A DNA stretch of 64,000 nt, from contig CAMEYM010000009.1 of the NCBI GenBank assembly GCA_945947575.1, positions 39,892 through 103,891 of the forward strand. The letters run 5' to 3'. Position 1 is the stretch's first letter, and the number at the start of each line of letters is the position of its first letter. Under the pieces are notes generated by a model. That model did no database searches. It was not told the DNA's origin and saw only the letters and a list, made by a program, of their open reading frames with translations. The DNA is from Rhizobium sp. Q54 (GTDB taxonomy: Bacteria > Pseudomonadota > Alphaproteobacteria > UBA2966 > CAIVPW01). A program made the translations under genes and the position numbers. Positions 51,880 to 62,172 of the stretch are shown here, one piece after another.

Positions 51880-54198
51880 GTGACGCAGTGGCTGCGTATT
51901 CTTGGCGTCTGCCTGGCGCTGATGCTCGCCGTGGGCGGGGCGGTGGCGCAGGCGCAGGCGCCCGTCCCGCCGATCGCTGAGATCCGCATCGAGGGCAATC
52001 AGCGTATCGAGCGCGAGACGATCCTCTCGTACTTGGACATCCGTCCCGGCGACCAGGCGGACGTGAGCCGCATCGACACCTCTCTCAAGAACCTGTTCGC
52101 CACCAGCCTGTTCGCCGACGTCACCATTTCGCGCGTCGGCAACGCGCTGGTGGTGCGCGTCGTCGAGAATCCCGTCATCAACCGGATCGCGTTCGAGGGC
52201 AATCGCGCGGTCCGCGACGAGATCCTGGAGCCCGAGGTCCAGCTGCGGCCGCGTGTCGTCTTCACGCGCAGCCGCGTGCAGGCGGACGTCCAGCGCCTGC
52301 TGCAGGTCTACCACCGCAACGGCCGCTTCGCGGCGAGCATCGAGCCCAAGGTCATCCAGCTGCCGCAGAACCGCGTCGATCTCGTCTTCGAGGTCAACGA
52401 AGGTCCGCTGACCGGCATCCGCCGCATCCGCTTCATCGGCAACCGGGCCTTCAGCGACAATGCCCTGCGTGCCGCCATCCAGACCAAGGAGGCGCGCTGG
52501 TGGCGCTTCCTGACTACCGACGATACCTACGATCCCGACCGTGTCTCCTTCGATCAGGAGCAGTTGCGCCGTTACTACAACGCGCGCGGTTACGCCGACT
52601 TCACCGTGACCTCGGCCGTGGCTCAGCTCACGCCGGATGGCCGCGACTTCTTCCTGACGTTCACGGTGGACGAGGGCGCGCGCTACACTTTCGGCGATAT
52701 CGACGTCGTGTCGCGCATTCCGGATCTCAACGCCAACGACCTGCGCCGTTTCATCTCGACCAAGAAGGGCGAGACATTCAGCTCGGCGGCCATCGAGGAG
52801 ACCGTCCTCGACATGACCTTCGAGGCCGGCCGCTTCGGGTACGCCTTCGTCGACATCAGGCCGCGTCTCGCACGCGACGCCGAGGCACGCACCGTTGGCG
52901 TCATCTACGAGGTCGCCGAAGGGCCGCGCGTGTACGTCGATCGCATCAATATCGCCGGCAACGTCCGCACCCTCGACTCGGTGATCCGGCGCGAGTTCCG
53001 CATCTCGGAGGGCGATGCCTTCAACACTGCGAAGGTGCAACGCTCGCTACAGCGCGTGCGGGCACTCGGCTACTTCGACGACGTGCAGATGAATCAGCGT
53101 CCGGCCGAATCGCCGCTGCCGCCGGAGCTCCAAGGTATCGCGCCGGCCGATCGTGTTGACCTGAACATGACGGTGCGCGAGCGCTCGACGGGCGAGTTGG
53201 TGTTCGGGTTCGGCTATTCAACGACGGATCAGTTCATTGCCGACGTCAGCCTGTCGGAGCGCAACCTGCTGGGTCGCGGCCTCGCTCTCCGGCTCAGCGT
53301 CACCTACGCGACGCGACGCCAGGATCTCGACCTGTCGTTCACGCAACCGTACTTCATGGGGCGCGGCATCTCGGCGGGCTTCGACGTGTTTTCGCGCAGC
53401 AGCGACTTGCGCCGGACCTCGTCCTATACGCTCTCAAGCCGCGGCTTCTCGCTGCGCGCCGGATTGCCACTGACCGAGAACCTCAGCTCGAGCTTCCGGT
53501 ACACGCTGCGTCAGGTTGGCGTCGAAAGCGTCGGCGAGAACGCGTCGCGCTATATCCGCGAGCAAGAGGGGCATCGCCTTATTTCCGCGATCGGCTACTC
53601 GTTGCTCTATGACCGCCGCAACGACGTGCTGTTCCCGACCGAGGGCTATGCGCTGCGCATCAACCAGGAGCTCGCGGGCCTCGGCGGCGCCGCGCGCTAC
53701 TTGCGGACGGTCGCGGGCGCCGAGTACCACACGCCGTTGTGGTCCGAGGATTGGATCGGCACGCTCGCCGTTGATGTCGGCCACATCACGGGCCTCGGCA
53801 AGGACCTCAGCATCGCCGAGCGATTCTTCATGGGTGGCGACACGTTCCGCGGCTTCCGCAACTCCGGCATTGGTCCGCGCGACCCCGATACGCTCGATTC
53901 GCTGGGTGGCAGGGCCTACTATGTGACGACGGCCGAGATGAGCTTCCCGATCGGCTTGCCTAGGGACTTGGGCGTACGCGGCAGCGTGTTCACCGACATG
54001 GGCGCGCTGTGGGGACCGGGCATCGAGCCGGGAGCGGGCGGCATTCTCGATAGCACCGAGCCGCGTGTCACGTACGGCACGGGTCTTTCGTGGATGTCGC
54101 CGATCGGACAGATTCGCTTCGAGTTCGCCTGGCCGCTGCGGACCGAGGAGTTCGACCGCACGGAGCGGTTCCGGTTCAGCTTTGGCTCGCGCTTCTAG
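51880..54198 (+). CDS. bamA: Outer membrane protein assembly factor BamA
   Basis: Essential outer-membrane insertase for beta-barrel proteins. The 772-residue precursor starts on GTG, has a signal peptide ending near VAQAQA (about residue 27), and then five POTRA domains, the first at IAEIRIEGNQRIERETILS and later ones at INRIAFEGNRAV, IRRIRFIGNRAF, YTFGDIDVVS and VDRINIAGNVRT. The C-terminal 16-strand barrel begins around residue 430 and ends in FRFSFGSRF, with the terminal phenylalanine expected of an outer-membrane barrel. The barrel motif FFMGGDTFRGFRNSGIGPRD (loop 6 VRGF type) is present as FRGF. Confidence 0.96.
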   Translation: MTQWLRILGVCLALMLAVGGAVAQAQAPVPPIAEIRIEGNQRIERETILSYLDIRPGDQADVSRIDTSLKNLFATSLFADVTISRVGNALVVRVVENPVINRIAFEGNRAVRDEILEPEVQLRPRVVFTRSRVQADVQRLLQVYHRNGRFAASIEPKVIQLPQNRVDLVFEVNEGPLTGIRRIRFIGNRAFSDNALRAAIQTKEARWWRFLTTDDTYDPDRVSFDQEQLRRYYNARGYADFTVTSAVAQLTPDGRDFFLTFTVDEGARYTFGDIDVVSRIPDLNANDLRRFISTKKGETFSSAAIEETVLDMTFEAGRFGYAFVDIRPRLARDAEARTVGVIYEVAEGPRVYVDRINIAGNVRTLDSVIRREFRISEGDAFNTAKVQRSLQRVRALGYFDDVQMNQRPAESPLPPELQGIAPADRVDLNMTVRERSTGELVFGFGYSTTDQFIADVSLSERNLLGRGLALRLSVTYATRRQDLDLSFTQPYFMGRGISAGFDVFSRSSDLRRTSSYTLSSRGFSLRAGLPLTENLSSSFRYTLRQVGVESVGENASRYIREQEGHRLISAIGYSLLYDRRNDVLFPTEGYALRINQELAGLGGAARYLRTVAGAEYHTPLWSEDWIGTLAVDVGHITGLGKDLSIAERFFMGGDTFRGFRNSGIGPRDPDTLDSLGGRAYYVTTAEMSFPIGLPRDLGVRGSVFTDMGALWGPGIEPGAGGILDSTEPRVTYGTGLSWMSPIGQIRFEFAWPLRTEEFDRTERFRFSFGSRF

Positions 54199-54220
54199 AG
54201 TTCAAGCAGAGGTCTTACGC

Positions 54221-54868
54221 ATGATGGTTCGAGTATTGGCCCTCTTGGCCGGGCTCTTGTTGGCGTCGAACGCCTGGGCGCAGGTGGCGCCGAAGACGAC
54301 AACTCCTGCGCCGGTAGTGCCGAAGACCACCACGCCGGCGGCGCCGCAGGTTGTGCCAAAGGCGACGACGCAGGCGCCCGCGACCCCGTTGCCCGCCGCA
54401 ATCATCGCCGTCGTCGATGTCGCCCAGGTGCGCGCCAACTCGCTGGCCGCCAAGGACATCCAGCGGCAGATGGCGGCGATTCAGGAGGTCTATTCGACCG
54501 AGATCAGCAAGATCGAGGATCAACTCCGCGCGCAGGAACAGGAGTTGCAGCGGCAGCAGGCGATCCTTGCGGCTGACGCTTTTGCGGCGCGCCGCCGCGA
54601 ATTCGAGGCAGCGGTCGACCGCGCCCAACGCCTGGTCGAGGAGCGCAATCGCACGTTGGATCGCCTGTTCAGCGAAGCGATGGGCAAGGTGACCACGGCC
54701 ATCGTGTCGGCGCTGACCGAATTGCAGCGCGAGCGGGGTTTCAACTTGGTGCTCGACCGCAACGCGGTGCTGGTACCAGCAGCGGCGCTCGACCTGACCG
54801 CGGATACGCAGACGCGGGTAGATCAGCGTCTGCCGTCGGTCGCGGTAACGCTGCCGCCCGAACGGTAG
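54221..54868 (+). CDS. skp: Skp/OmpH family periplasmic chaperone
   Basis: Periplasmic chaperone that carries unfolded outer-membrane proteins to the Bam complex. The 215-residue precursor begins MMVRVLALLAGLLLASNAWAQ, a clear signal peptide (cleavage near residue 20). The next 35 residues are unusual: three imperfect Pro/Lys/Thr repeats (VAPKTTTPAP, VVPKTTTPAAP, VVPKATTQAPA). The Skp domain starts at IIAVVDVAQVRANS and has a long coiled-coil arm (about 75-160) rich in Gln, Glu and Arg. Its place between bamA and lpxD is the standard one. ATG at 54224 is an equivalent start. Confidence 0.88.
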   Translation: MMVRVLALLAGLLLASNAWAQVAPKTTTPAPVVPKTTTPAAPQVVPKATTQAPATPLPAAIIAVVDVAQVRANSLAAKDIQRQMAAIQEVYSTEISKIEDQLRAQEQELQRQQAILAADAFAARRREFEAAVDRAQRLVEERNRTLDRLFSEAMGKVTTAIVSALTELQRERGFNLVLDRNAVLVPAAALDLTADTQTRVDQRLPSVAVTLPPER

Positions 54869-55900
54869 ATGCCGGATCCGCGCTTCTTCACTGCCAGCGG
54901 TCCGTTCAGTGCGGCGGAACTAGCGGAGCGAAGCGGGGCGAACCTCGCAGGCGACGGCACCCGGAGCATTGCGGGCGTCGCCGCCTTGGACGCGGCCGGG
55001 CCGGCGGACCTCGCGTTCTTTGACCATCCCCGCTACCGCGCTCAGGTTGCCGCGACCGGCGCCGGCGCGATTGCGATCCGCGCCAAGCATCGCGAGTTGG
55101 CCCCCAAGGGCGCGGTCCTGCTCTTTTCCAACAATCCGCACCGCACGTTTGCGCTCGTGGCGGCGCTGCTCTATCCAGAGCCGCGGCCCGAAGGCGGGGT
55201 TGCGGCGGCCGTGCATGTCGATGCCACCGCCCGCATTGGGGCGGGGTGCACGATCGAACCGGGCGCCGTGATTCGCGCCCATGCCGAGATCGGCAAGGGG
55301 TGCTTCATCGGCGCCAACGCCAGCATCGGCCGCGGCGTCGTGCTGGGGGAGGGGTGCCGCGTGGGGGTCGGCGCGAGCATCAGTCATGCCGTCATCGGCG
55401 CCAACGTGAACCTCTATCCCGGCGTACGGATCGGGCAGGACGGCTTCGGCTTCGTCCCCGATGCCAAGGGCCACATCCGGGTGCCGCAGCTCGGCCGCGT
55501 CGTCATCCACGACGGCGTCGAAGTCGGCGCCAATACCACCATCGACCGCGGCTCGGGGCCCGACACGGTGATCGGACCGGGCTGCTGGATCGACAACCTT
55601 GTCCACATCGGGCACAACGTTCGGCTTGGGCGTGGCTGTATCGTCGCAGGCCTGTGCGGCATTGCCGGCAGTACAACGCTAGGTGACTTCGTCGCGATGG
55701 GTGGCCAGGTCGGCATCGCGGGGCATCTGACGATCGGATCCGGGGTTCAGATCGCCGGTGGCAGCGGTGTCATTCGTGACGTTCTGCCGGGTCAAACCGT
55801 CGGTGGCTACCCGGCCGTTCCTATTCGCGCCTGGCACCGGCAAACTGCGTCTCTGAGGAAGATGGCGCGCCTCGCCGCGGACGCGGCCAAGGAGGAGTGA
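54869..55900 (+). CDS. lpxD: UDP-3-O-acylglucosamine N-acyltransferase
   Basis: Third step of lipid A synthesis: adds the second hydroxyacyl chain, as an amide, using acyl-ACP. The 343-residue protein has a uridine-binding N-terminal domain ([37 protein letters not shown]) and a left-handed parallel beta-helix of hexapeptide repeats ([20 protein letters not shown] onward). The catalytic histidine is expected in [14 protein letters not shown]. It starts directly after the skp stop, and its own stop shares a base with the fabZ ATG. Confidence 0.96.
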   Translation: MPDPRFFTASGPFSAAELAERSGANLAGDGTRSIAGVAALDAAGPADLAFFDHPRYRAQVAATGAGAIAIRAKHRELAPKGAVLLFSNNPHRTFALVAALLYPEPRPEGGVAAAVHVDATARIGAGCTIEPGAVIRAHAEIGKGCFIGANASIGRGVVLGEGCRVGVGASISHAVIGANVNLYPGVRIGQDGFGFVPDAKGHIRVPQLGRVVIHDGVEVGANTTIDRGSGPDTVIGPGCWIDNLVHIGHNVRLGRGCIVAGLCGIAGSTTLGDFVAMGGQVGIAGHLTIGSGVQIAGGSGVIRDVLPGQTVGGYPAVPIRAWHRQTASLRKMARLAADAAKEE

Positions 55901-56367
55901 TGAACGATACCGCCGGCATCGAGGTCGGTACGGCCGACATCCTGCAGATCATGCGGATGATCCCGCATCGGTATCCGATGCTCATGGTCGATCGAGTCGT
56001 CGACATGATTCCGGATCAGAGTGCGGTCGGCATCAAAAACGTCACCATCAACGAGCCGCATTTTGTCGGTCATTTCCCGGCGCGGCCGATCATGCCGGGA
56101 GTCATGATCGTCGAGGCGATGGCGCAGACGGCGGCAGTGCTTTGCGCCTACTCGGAGCGCGATCTGCAGGGATCCGGCAAGCTCGTCTACTTCCTCGCCA
56201 TCGAAAACGCGCGCTTCCGAAAGCCCGTCGTGCCGGGAGATTCAATGCGCATACACGTCACCAAGACGCATCGCCGCGCCAACGTCTGGAAATTTGACGG
56301 CAAGTGCACGGTGGACGACAAGGTCGTCGCCGAGGCCAACTTCAGCGCCATGGTCGTCGATGAGTAA
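55900..56367 (+). CDS. fabZ: 3-hydroxyacyl-[ACP] dehydratase FabZ
   Basis: Dehydrates hydroxyacyl-ACP in fatty acid elongation and competes with LpxA/LpxD for the same hydroxyacyl pool. The 155-residue hot-dog-fold enzyme has catalytic H23 in MIPHRYPMLMVDRV and E72 in MPGVMIVEAMAQ. ATG at 55900 was chosen, with AGGAGG upstream; GTG three bases earlier is an alternative. It lies between lpxD and lpxA as in most Gram-negative bacteria and overlaps lpxA by eight bases. Confidence 0.97.
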   Translation: MNDTAGIEVGTADILQIMRMIPHRYPMLMVDRVVDMIPDQSAVGIKNVTINEPHFVGHFPARPIMPGVMIVEAMAQTAAVLCAYSERDLQGSGKLVYFLAIENARFRKPVVPGDSMRIHVTKTHRRANVWKFDGKCTVDDKVVAEANFSAMVVDE

Positions 56368-57199
56368 ACAGCAGGCGCACGCGTCTCGGGACGGTGACAC
56401 CAGCGAGGTTCATCCGACTGCCGCCGTCGCACCGGGCGCTCGCCTCGGCGCCGGCACCAAGGTTGGACCGTTTTGCCGCATCGATGCCGATGTCGAACTC
56501 GGTCCGAACGCGATCCTGCACTCCCATGTTGTCGTGGCCGGGCGTACGCGGATCGGTCCCAACGTCGAGATCTTTCCGTTCGCCTGCGTCGGCCACGCGC
56601 CGCAAGACCTCAAGTATGCGGGCGAGCCGTCGGAGGTCGTGATCGGCGCGCGCTGCAAGATCCGTGAGCACGTAACCATCAACCCCGGCACGCGCGGCGG
56701 CGGCATGGTGACCAGCATCGGCGATGATTGCCTGATCATGGCGGGCGCCCACGTGGCCCATGACTGCAAGATCGGCAATCACGTCATCCTCGTGAACAAC
56801 TGCACTCTCGGGGGTCACGTCGTGATCGGCGACCACGCCATTCTCGGCGGCATGTCGGCCGTGCATCAGTTCGTGCGCATCGGTGCCCACGCAATGATCG
56901 GCGGGATGTCGGCGGTCGAAGCCGACGTCATTCCCTTCGGCACAGTAATGGGCGACCGGGCCCATCTCGCTGGTCTGAACCTCGTGGGCCTGAAGCGCCG
57001 CGGCTTCGAGCGCGAGGCGATCCACGACCTGCAGAAGGCCTATCGCATGCTGTTCGGCGAAGAGGGCACCTTCCAGGAGCGGCTCGCCGACGTGCGCGAA
57101 GAGTTCGGCGACAACGCCCTGGTCGGAGAGGTGCTCGGCTTCATCAAGGCGCAGGCCGATCGCGCACTCTGCCAACCCAAGGCCGCGCGGAGCGGCTAA
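56360..57199 (+). CDS. lpxA: UDP-N-acetylglucosamine O-acyltransferase
   Basis: First step of lipid A synthesis. The 279-residue protein has hexapeptide repeats from HPTAAVAPGARLGAGTKVGP through to about residue 200. The catalytic histidine lies in GAHVAHDCKIGNHVILVNN, and the substrate-side GGMSAVHQFVRIGAHAMIGG block is intact. The helical C-terminal domain (LNLVGLKRRGFEREAIHDLQKAYRMLF) follows. The ATG at 56360 is inside the fabZ end; the open frame upstream of it is fabZ in another frame. Its stop shares its last base with the lpxI ATG. Confidence 0.96.
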   Translation: MSKQQAHASRDGDTSEVHPTAAVAPGARLGAGTKVGPFCRIDADVELGPNAILHSHVVVAGRTRIGPNVEIFPFACVGHAPQDLKYAGEPSEVVIGARCKIREHVTINPGTRGGGMVTSIGDDCLIMAGAHVAHDCKIGNHVILVNNCTLGGHVVIGDHAILGGMSAVHQFVRIGAHAMIGGMSAVEADVIPFGTVMGDRAHLAGLNLVGLKRRGFEREAIHDLQKAYRMLFGEEGTFQERLADVREEFGDNALVGEVLGFIKAQADRALCQPKAARSG

Positions 57200-58047
57200 T
57201 GACCGTGTCGGCGGCGCCCGTGTCGGCGCAGAGCGTCGGCATCCTTGCGGGGAGCGGCGACCTTCCCGCAATGTTGGTCGAGGCGTGCCGCGCCGGTGGC
57301 CGCGAACCGTTCGTCGTCGCTTTCAACGGGTTCACCGATCCCGGTCTCGTCACCGGCACACGCCATGCGTGGGTCGACATCGCCGCGGTCGGCAAGACGT
57401 TCCAACTCCTGCGCCAGGCCGGCTGCCAGGCCGTGGTGCTCGCCGGCAAGATGCGCCGGCCCGCTCTTTCGACATTGCGTCCCGATGCACGTGGCCTGCT
57501 GGTGCTGGCCAAGGTCGCGGCGGCCGGCGGCGATGACGCCGTCTTGCGCGTGCTGGTGAAAGAGCTCGAAGGCGAAGGGTTTCGCGTCCTCGGCGCCGAC
57601 GATCTTTTGCAGGACCTGCTGGTACCGCCCGGTGCACTGGGTGCGATCTCGCCCGACGATGCGCATCGTTCCGACATTGCGCGCGGAGTGGCCGTTGCGC
57701 GGGCGCTCGGCGCCGTCGATGTCGGCCATGCCGTGGTTGTGCAGCAGGGCATCGTCCTCGGCGTCGAGGCGGTCGAGGGAACCGACGCGCTGCTGCGCCG
57801 GTGCGCCGAGTTGCGGCGCGAAGGGCAGGCGGGCGTCCTCGTGAAGCTCAAGAAGGTGGGGCAGGATCGCCGCGTCGATCTGCCCGTGATCGGGCCCGAC
57901 ACCATCGCCGCTGTCCGCGCGGCCGGATTGGCCGGGATCGCCATCGAGGCGGGGGGCACCCTGGTCGTGCGCCGTGCCGAAGTGATCGCAGCGGCGAATG
58001 CCGCGGGGCAGTTCGTCTACGGCTTGAGCGCGGCCGAGCTGGTCTGA
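57199..58047 (+). CDS. lpxI: UDP-2,3-diacylglucosamine pyrophosphatase LpxI
   Basis: Cleaves UDP-2,3-diacylglucosamine to lipid X. LpxI is the alphaproteobacterial enzyme that replaces the unrelated LpxH of gammaproteobacteria. The 282-residue protein shows the N-terminal VGILAGSGDLPAMLVEACR, VVLAGKMRRPALSTL, SPDDAHRSDIARGVAVARALGAVDVGHAV (family core), VVQQGIVLGVEAVEGTDALL and the C-terminal GQDRRVDLPVIGPDTI. It lies between lpxA and lpxB, the expected context. Confidence 0.95.
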   Translation: MTVSAAPVSAQSVGILAGSGDLPAMLVEACRAGGREPFVVAFNGFTDPGLVTGTRHAWVDIAAVGKTFQLLRQAGCQAVVLAGKMRRPALSTLRPDARGLLVLAKVAAAGGDDAVLRVLVKELEGEGFRVLGADDLLQDLLVPPGALGAISPDDAHRSDIARGVAVARALGAVDVGHAVVVQQGIVLGVEAVEGTDALLRRCAELRREGQAGVLVKLKKVGQDRRVDLPVIGPDTIAAVRAAGLAGIAIEAGGTLVVRRAEVIAAANAAGQFVYGLSAAELV

Positions 58048-58056
58048 CGCCCGCGC

Positions 58057-59253
58057 ATGGGGACCGTTCGAACCCGCCGGACCCTGCACGTGATGCTGGT
58101 GGCCGGGGAGGCGTCCGGCGACGCGCTGGGCGCCGGTCTGATGGTTGCACTCCAGGCGAGTGCGGGCGGCACTGTACGGTTCACCGGCATCGGCGGCCCC
58201 CTCATGGAGGCGCGCGGGCTGGTCTCGCTGTTTCCCATGCAGGAGCTGAGCCTGATGGGGATCGCCGAGGTACTGCCCAAGGTGCGCCACCTCGCACGCC
58301 GCCTGCGCGAGACCGAGGACCATGCGCTGGCAAGCGGGCCGGACGCGATCGTCACCATCGATTCGCCCGGCTTCAACTTCCGCCTGGCCAAGCGGCTCAA
58401 ACCGCAGGGTCTGACGATGATCCACTATGTCGCTCCCAGCGTCTGGGCATGGCGGCCGGGGCGCGCCAAGAAGATTGCGCCGCTGTTCGATCATCTTCTG
58501 ACCCTGCTGCCGTTCGAGCCGCGTCTGTTCGAGGAGGAGGGGCTGCGCAGCACCTTCGTCGGACATCCGGTCATCGAGTCTGGCGCGCGCCTGGGCGACC
58601 GCGGCGCGTTCCGGGCACGCCACAACATCGTCAGTGGCGCGCCAGTCGTTTGCGTCCTGCCCGGCAGCCGGGGCAGTGAGACGTCGCGTCTCCTGGGACC
58701 GTTCGGCGAGACCGTGCGGAGGCTGGCCGGGGAGTTCGAAGGGCTCACGGCGGTCGTGCCGGCGGTCCCGCACCTGGAGGCGGGCATTCGGGCCGCTGCC
58801 GCGACGTGGCGCGCGCCGACCGTCATCGTGGGGGCGGTGGAGAAGTATGACGCGATGGCGGCCAGTGACGTGGCGCTCGCGGCGTCGGGCACGGTCGCAC
58901 TCGAGCTCGCGCTGGCGAAGGTGCCGGCGGTGATTGCGTACCGCATGAATCCCATCACATGGATGATCGTCAGCCGGCTGGCGCGCACGCCGTACGTGCA
59001 TCTCGTCAACGTGCTGCTGCGCAGGCCGGTCGTGCCGGAGCTGCTGCAGGGTGCCTGTACGCCGGCCCGCCTGGCCGATGCGGTTGCGGCCATCCTGAGC
59101 GATCCGGACCACCGCGCGGCGCAGATGGAGGGGGCGGCGGAGGCGATCGCGATGTTGACGCCGCTCGCGGGCTCCCCGTCGCAGGCAGCGGCGGAGACGG
59201 TGCTGAAGGTGATCGACGGCAAGATGCCGGCGTCTACCGCAGCGGCGAGCTAG
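58057..59253 (+). CDS. lpxB: Lipid-A-disaccharide synthase
   Basis: Glycosyltransferase that joins lipid X and UDP-diacylglucosamine into the lipid A disaccharide. The 398-residue protein (GT19) shows [61 protein letters not shown] and [12 protein letters not shown], with the acceptor/donor block [15 protein letters not shown]. It ends the lpxD-lpxB gene run. Its TAG shares CTAG with the stop of the convergent gltA; no terminator lies between them. Confidence 0.96.
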   Translation: MGTVRTRRTLHVMLVAGEASGDALGAGLMVALQASAGGTVRFTGIGGPLMEARGLVSLFPMQELSLMGIAEVLPKVRHLARRLRETEDHALASGPDAIVTIDSPGFNFRLAKRLKPQGLTMIHYVAPSVWAWRPGRAKKIAPLFDHLLTLLPFEPRLFEEEGLRSTFVGHPVIESGARLGDRGAFRARHNIVSGAPVVCVLPGSRGSETSRLLGPFGETVRRLAGEFEGLTAVVPAVPHLEAGIRAAAATWRAPTVIVGAVEKYDAMAASDVALAASGTVALELALAKVPAVIAYRMNPITWMIVSRLARTPYVHLVNVLLRRPVVPELLQGACTPARLADAVAAILSDPDHRAAQMEGAAEAIAMLTPLAGSPSQAAAETVLKVIDGKMPASTAAAS

Positions 59254-60632
59254 CTGCGCTTGCCGATCGGCAGGTAGCTGCGCTTCGGCGCGCCGGTGTA
59301 GAGCTGGCGCGGGCGGCCGATCTTCTGAGAAGGATCGGCGATCATCTCGGCCCACTGGGCGCACCAGCCGACCGTGCGGGCGACCGCGAACAGCGCGGTG
59401 AACATGCTCGAAGGGAAGCCCATCGCGCGCAGGATGATGCCCGAGTAGAAGTCCACGTTGGGGTACAGCTTGCGCTCGACGAAGTAGTCGTCCTCGAGGG
59501 CGATGCGCTCGAGCTCTTGCGCGAGCTCCAGCAGCGGCTCGTCGCGCTTGCCGAGTTCGTCCAGCACTTCGTGCGCGCGCTTGCGCAGCACCTGGGCGCG
59601 CGGATCGAAGCTCTTGTAGACGCGGTGGCCGAAGCCCATCAGCCGGAACGGGTCGTCCTTGTCCTTGGCGCGCGAGATGAACTCCGGGATGCGCTTCACG
59701 CTGCCGATCTCTTCCAGCATCGTGAGTACGGCTTCGTTGGCGCCCCCGTGCGCGGGCCCCCACAGGCAGGCGATCCCGGCTGCGATGCATGCAAAGGGGT
59801 TGGCGCCCGACGAGCCGGCCAAACGCACCGTGCTGGTGGATGCATTCTGCTCGTGGTCGGCGTGCAGGATGAAAATGTCGTCGAGGGCCCGCTCGAGCAC
59901 CGGATTGACGCGGTACTCCTCGGCGGGAACCGCGAACACCATGTGCAGGAAGTTGCCCGCGAACGACAGGTCGTTGCGTGGGTACATGAACGGCTGGCCG
60001 ACCGAGTACTTGTAGGCCATGGCCGCAATGGTCGGCACCTTGGCGATGATGCGGTGAGTGTTGGAGAGCCGTTCGCCGGCGTGCGCCGCGCCGATCGACT
60101 CGCCGGGATAGAAGGCGCTCATGGCGCCGACCACGCCGACCATGACCGCCATCGGATGGGCGTCGCGCCGGAAGCCGCGGAACAGCTGAGTCAGCTGCTC
60201 GTGGATCATGGTGTGGCGCGTGATCTTGGTGGTGAAGTCCTTGAACTCGGCCGGGGTCGGCAACTCGCCCTGCAGCAGCAGGTAGGCCGCCTCGAGGAAC
60301 GAGCTCTTTTCCGCGAGTTCCTCGATCGGATAGCCGCGATAGAGGAGGACGCCTTCCTCGCCATCGACGTAGGTGATCTTCGAGTCGCAGCTCGCCGTCG
60401 ACATGTAGCCGGGGTCGAAGGTGAACAGCCCGGACTCGTTGTAGAGCTTGCGAATGTCGAACACACCCGGTCCGACCGTGCCGTGCTGGAGGGCGAACTC
60501 GTAGGACTTGCCCGTCGAGTTGTCGGTCACCGTAACGGAGGGGCGCTTGCCGCCCGCAGGCGCTTCGACGGGCCGCGCAGCCGCAACGGCTCGCGGCGCG
60601 GCGCGCGTCGTCTTGTGTGCTTCCTTGGCCAT
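59250..60632 (-). CDS. gltA: Citrate synthase (type II)
   Basis: Condenses acetyl-CoA and oxaloacetate, the entry step of the TCA cycle. The protein is 460 residues; the first 30 or so ([19 protein letters not shown]) are an Ala/Pro/Lys-rich extension beyond the usual 430. Active-site blocks are present: [16 protein letters not shown] and [11 protein letters not shown] with their histidines, [14 protein letters not shown], and the aspartate in [10 protein letters not shown]. The family is the hexameric NADH-sensitive type by similarity, which was not tested. It shares CTAG with lpxB at its 3' end and is preceded by gltX on the same strand. Confidence 0.96.
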   Translation of the reverse strand: MAKEAHKTTRAAPRAVAAARPVEAPAGGKRPSVTVTDNSTGKSYEFALQHGTVGPGVFDIRKLYNESGLFTFDPGYMSTASCDSKITYVDGEEGVLLYRGYPIEELAEKSSFLEAAYLLLQGELPTPAEFKDFTTKITRHTMIHEQLTQLFRGFRRDAHPMAVMVGVVGAMSAFYPGESIGAAHAGERLSNTHRIIAKVPTIAAMAYKYSVGQPFMYPRNDLSFAGNFLHMVFAVPAEEYRVNPVLERALDDIFILHADHEQNASTSTVRLAGSSGANPFACIAAGIACLWGPAHGGANEAVLTMLEEIGSVKRIPEFISRAKDKDDPFRLMGFGHRVYKSFDPRAQVLRKRAHEVLDELGKRDEPLLELAQELERIALEDDYFVERKLYPNVDFYSGIILRAMGFPSSMFTALFAVARTVGWCAQWAEMIADPSQKIGRPRQLYTGAPKRSYLPIGKRS

Positions 60633-60719
60633 GCGGCCGCGTCCTTAGGCGCCGAGCGGCGCGTTACGAGTTGCTACGGAGTATATGGCGAATCGTCCGC
60701 CCGACAAGCCAAGGTCCCG

Positions 60720-62156
60720 CTACGCCGCCTGGGCTTGCAGGCGCGCCAAGCTGTCCTCGCGCCCCAAGGCGACCATCACCTCGAACACGCCCGGCGACAC
60801 CGTGCGGCCCGCGAGGGCGGCGCGCATCGGCTGGGCGACGTCGCCCAACTTGCGGGCCTCGGTCTCGGCAAACGCGCGTACCGCGGCGTCGATCGCGGCC
60901 ACGGACCACTCGCCGAGCCCGGACAGAGCCGTGGTCAGGCGGCCGAGCATGGCGCGTGCCTCCGGCTTGAGCAGGGCCTCCGCCTTGGGATCGATCACCA
61001 GGGCAGCACTGCTCGCAAAAGGCACGGCAGCGAACGCCAGCTCGTTCATGTCCTTGGCGCGCTTGGCGAGCTCGGACATCAGCATCTTCAGGCGGGCCGG
61101 GGCGGCCGGATGCGACGGGGCGGCGGGCGCTGCCAGCGCCGGATCGATCGAGCCGAGGCGCGGGATACGGTCGAGCACCTCGCGCACCAGGCCGTCGGGG
61201 TTCTCGGCGGCGGCGGTCACCAGGTAGTGGGCGTTGAGGCTGCGCAGCTTGTCGTAGTCAAAGCGCGCGGCCGAGCGGCCAATGCGGTCGAGGGTGAACC
61301 ACTCGATCGCCTGCTGGGTCGAGAAGATCTCGTCGTCGCCATGGGCCCAGCCGAGGCGCGCCAGGTAGTTGCGCATGGCCTCGGGCCGGTAGCCCATCTT
61401 CTCGTATTCCTCGACGCCGAGGGCTCCGTGGCGCTTCGACAGCTTGGCGCCGTCGGGACCATGGATGAGCGGGATGTGGGCGAAGTCTGGCACGGTCCAG
61501 CCCATGGCGCGGTAGATCTGCATCTGCCGCGCCGCATTGTTCAGGTGATCGACGCCGCGGATGATGTGGGTGATGGCCATGTCGTGGTCGTCCACCACGA
61601 CGGCGAGCATGTAGGTCGGGCTGCCGTCGGCGCGCAGCAGCACCATGTCGTCGAGCTGATCGGCGGCAATGCGCACGTCGCCCTGGACGTGGTCGCGGAT
61701 GATGACCTCGCCCTCGCGCGGTGCCTTCAGACGGATGACCGGCTTCACACCCGGCGGTGCGTCCGCCAGCGAGCGGTCGCGCCAGCGGCCGTCGTAGCGC
61801 ATGGGCTGGCCGGCGGCCTTCTGCTCGGCGCGCATCTGCTCCAGCTCGGCGGGCGAGCAGTAGCAGCGGTAGGCATTGCCGGCGGCGAGCATGGCCTCGG
61901 CGACCTCGCGATGGCGCGGCGCGCGCTTCGACTGCAAGACGACGTCGCCGTCCCAATTCAAGCCGAGCCAACGCAGCCCGGCAAAGATCGCTTCAACGGC
62001 CGGCTGGGTCGAGCGCTCTGCGTCGGTGTCCTCGACGCGCAGCAGGAACTGGCCGCCGGTGTGCTTGGCGAACAGCCAATTGAACAGGGCCGTGCGGGCG
62101 CTGCCGATGTGCAGGTAGCCGGTGGGCGAGGGGGCGAAGCGAACGATCGGGGCCAT
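60720..62156 (-). CDS. gltX: Glutamate--tRNA ligase
   Basis: Class I synthetase charging tRNA-Glu (and perhaps tRNA-Gln if the organism uses the amidotransferase route; no gatCAB is in view). From ATG 62156 it has 478 residues, beginning [20 protein letters not shown] with the HIGH-type motif HIGS at 16-19. The KMSKS-type motif is KLSKRHGA (about 239). Zinc-type cysteines occur in YRCYCSPAE only. A longer frame to 62219 adds residues of no similarity. It lies between gltA and a small-gene island. Confidence 0.95.
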   Translation of the reverse strand: MAPIVRFAPSPTGYLHIGSARTALFNWLFAKHTGGQFLLRVEDTDAERSTQPAVEAIFAGLRWLGLNWDGDVVLQSKRAPRHREVAEAMLAAGNAYRCYCSPAELEQMRAEQKAAGQPMRYDGRWRDRSLADAPPGVKPVIRLKAPREGEVIIRDHVQGDVRIAADQLDDMVLLRADGSPTYMLAVVVDDHDMAITHIIRGVDHLNNAARQMQIYRAMGWTVPDFAHIPLIHGPDGAKLSKRHGALGVEEYEKMGYRPEAMRNYLARLGWAHGDDEIFSTQQAIEWFTLDRIGRSAARFDYDKLRSLNAHYLVTAAAENPDGLVREVLDRIPRLGSIDPALAAPAAPSHPAAPARLKMLMSELAKRAKDMNELAFAAVPFASSAALVIDPKAEALLKPEARAMLGRLTTALSGLGEWSVAAIDAAVRAFAETEARKLGDVAQPMRAALAGRTVSPGVFEVMVALGREDSLARLQAQAA

Positions 62157-62172
62157 GGATGTACGTGCTGCT

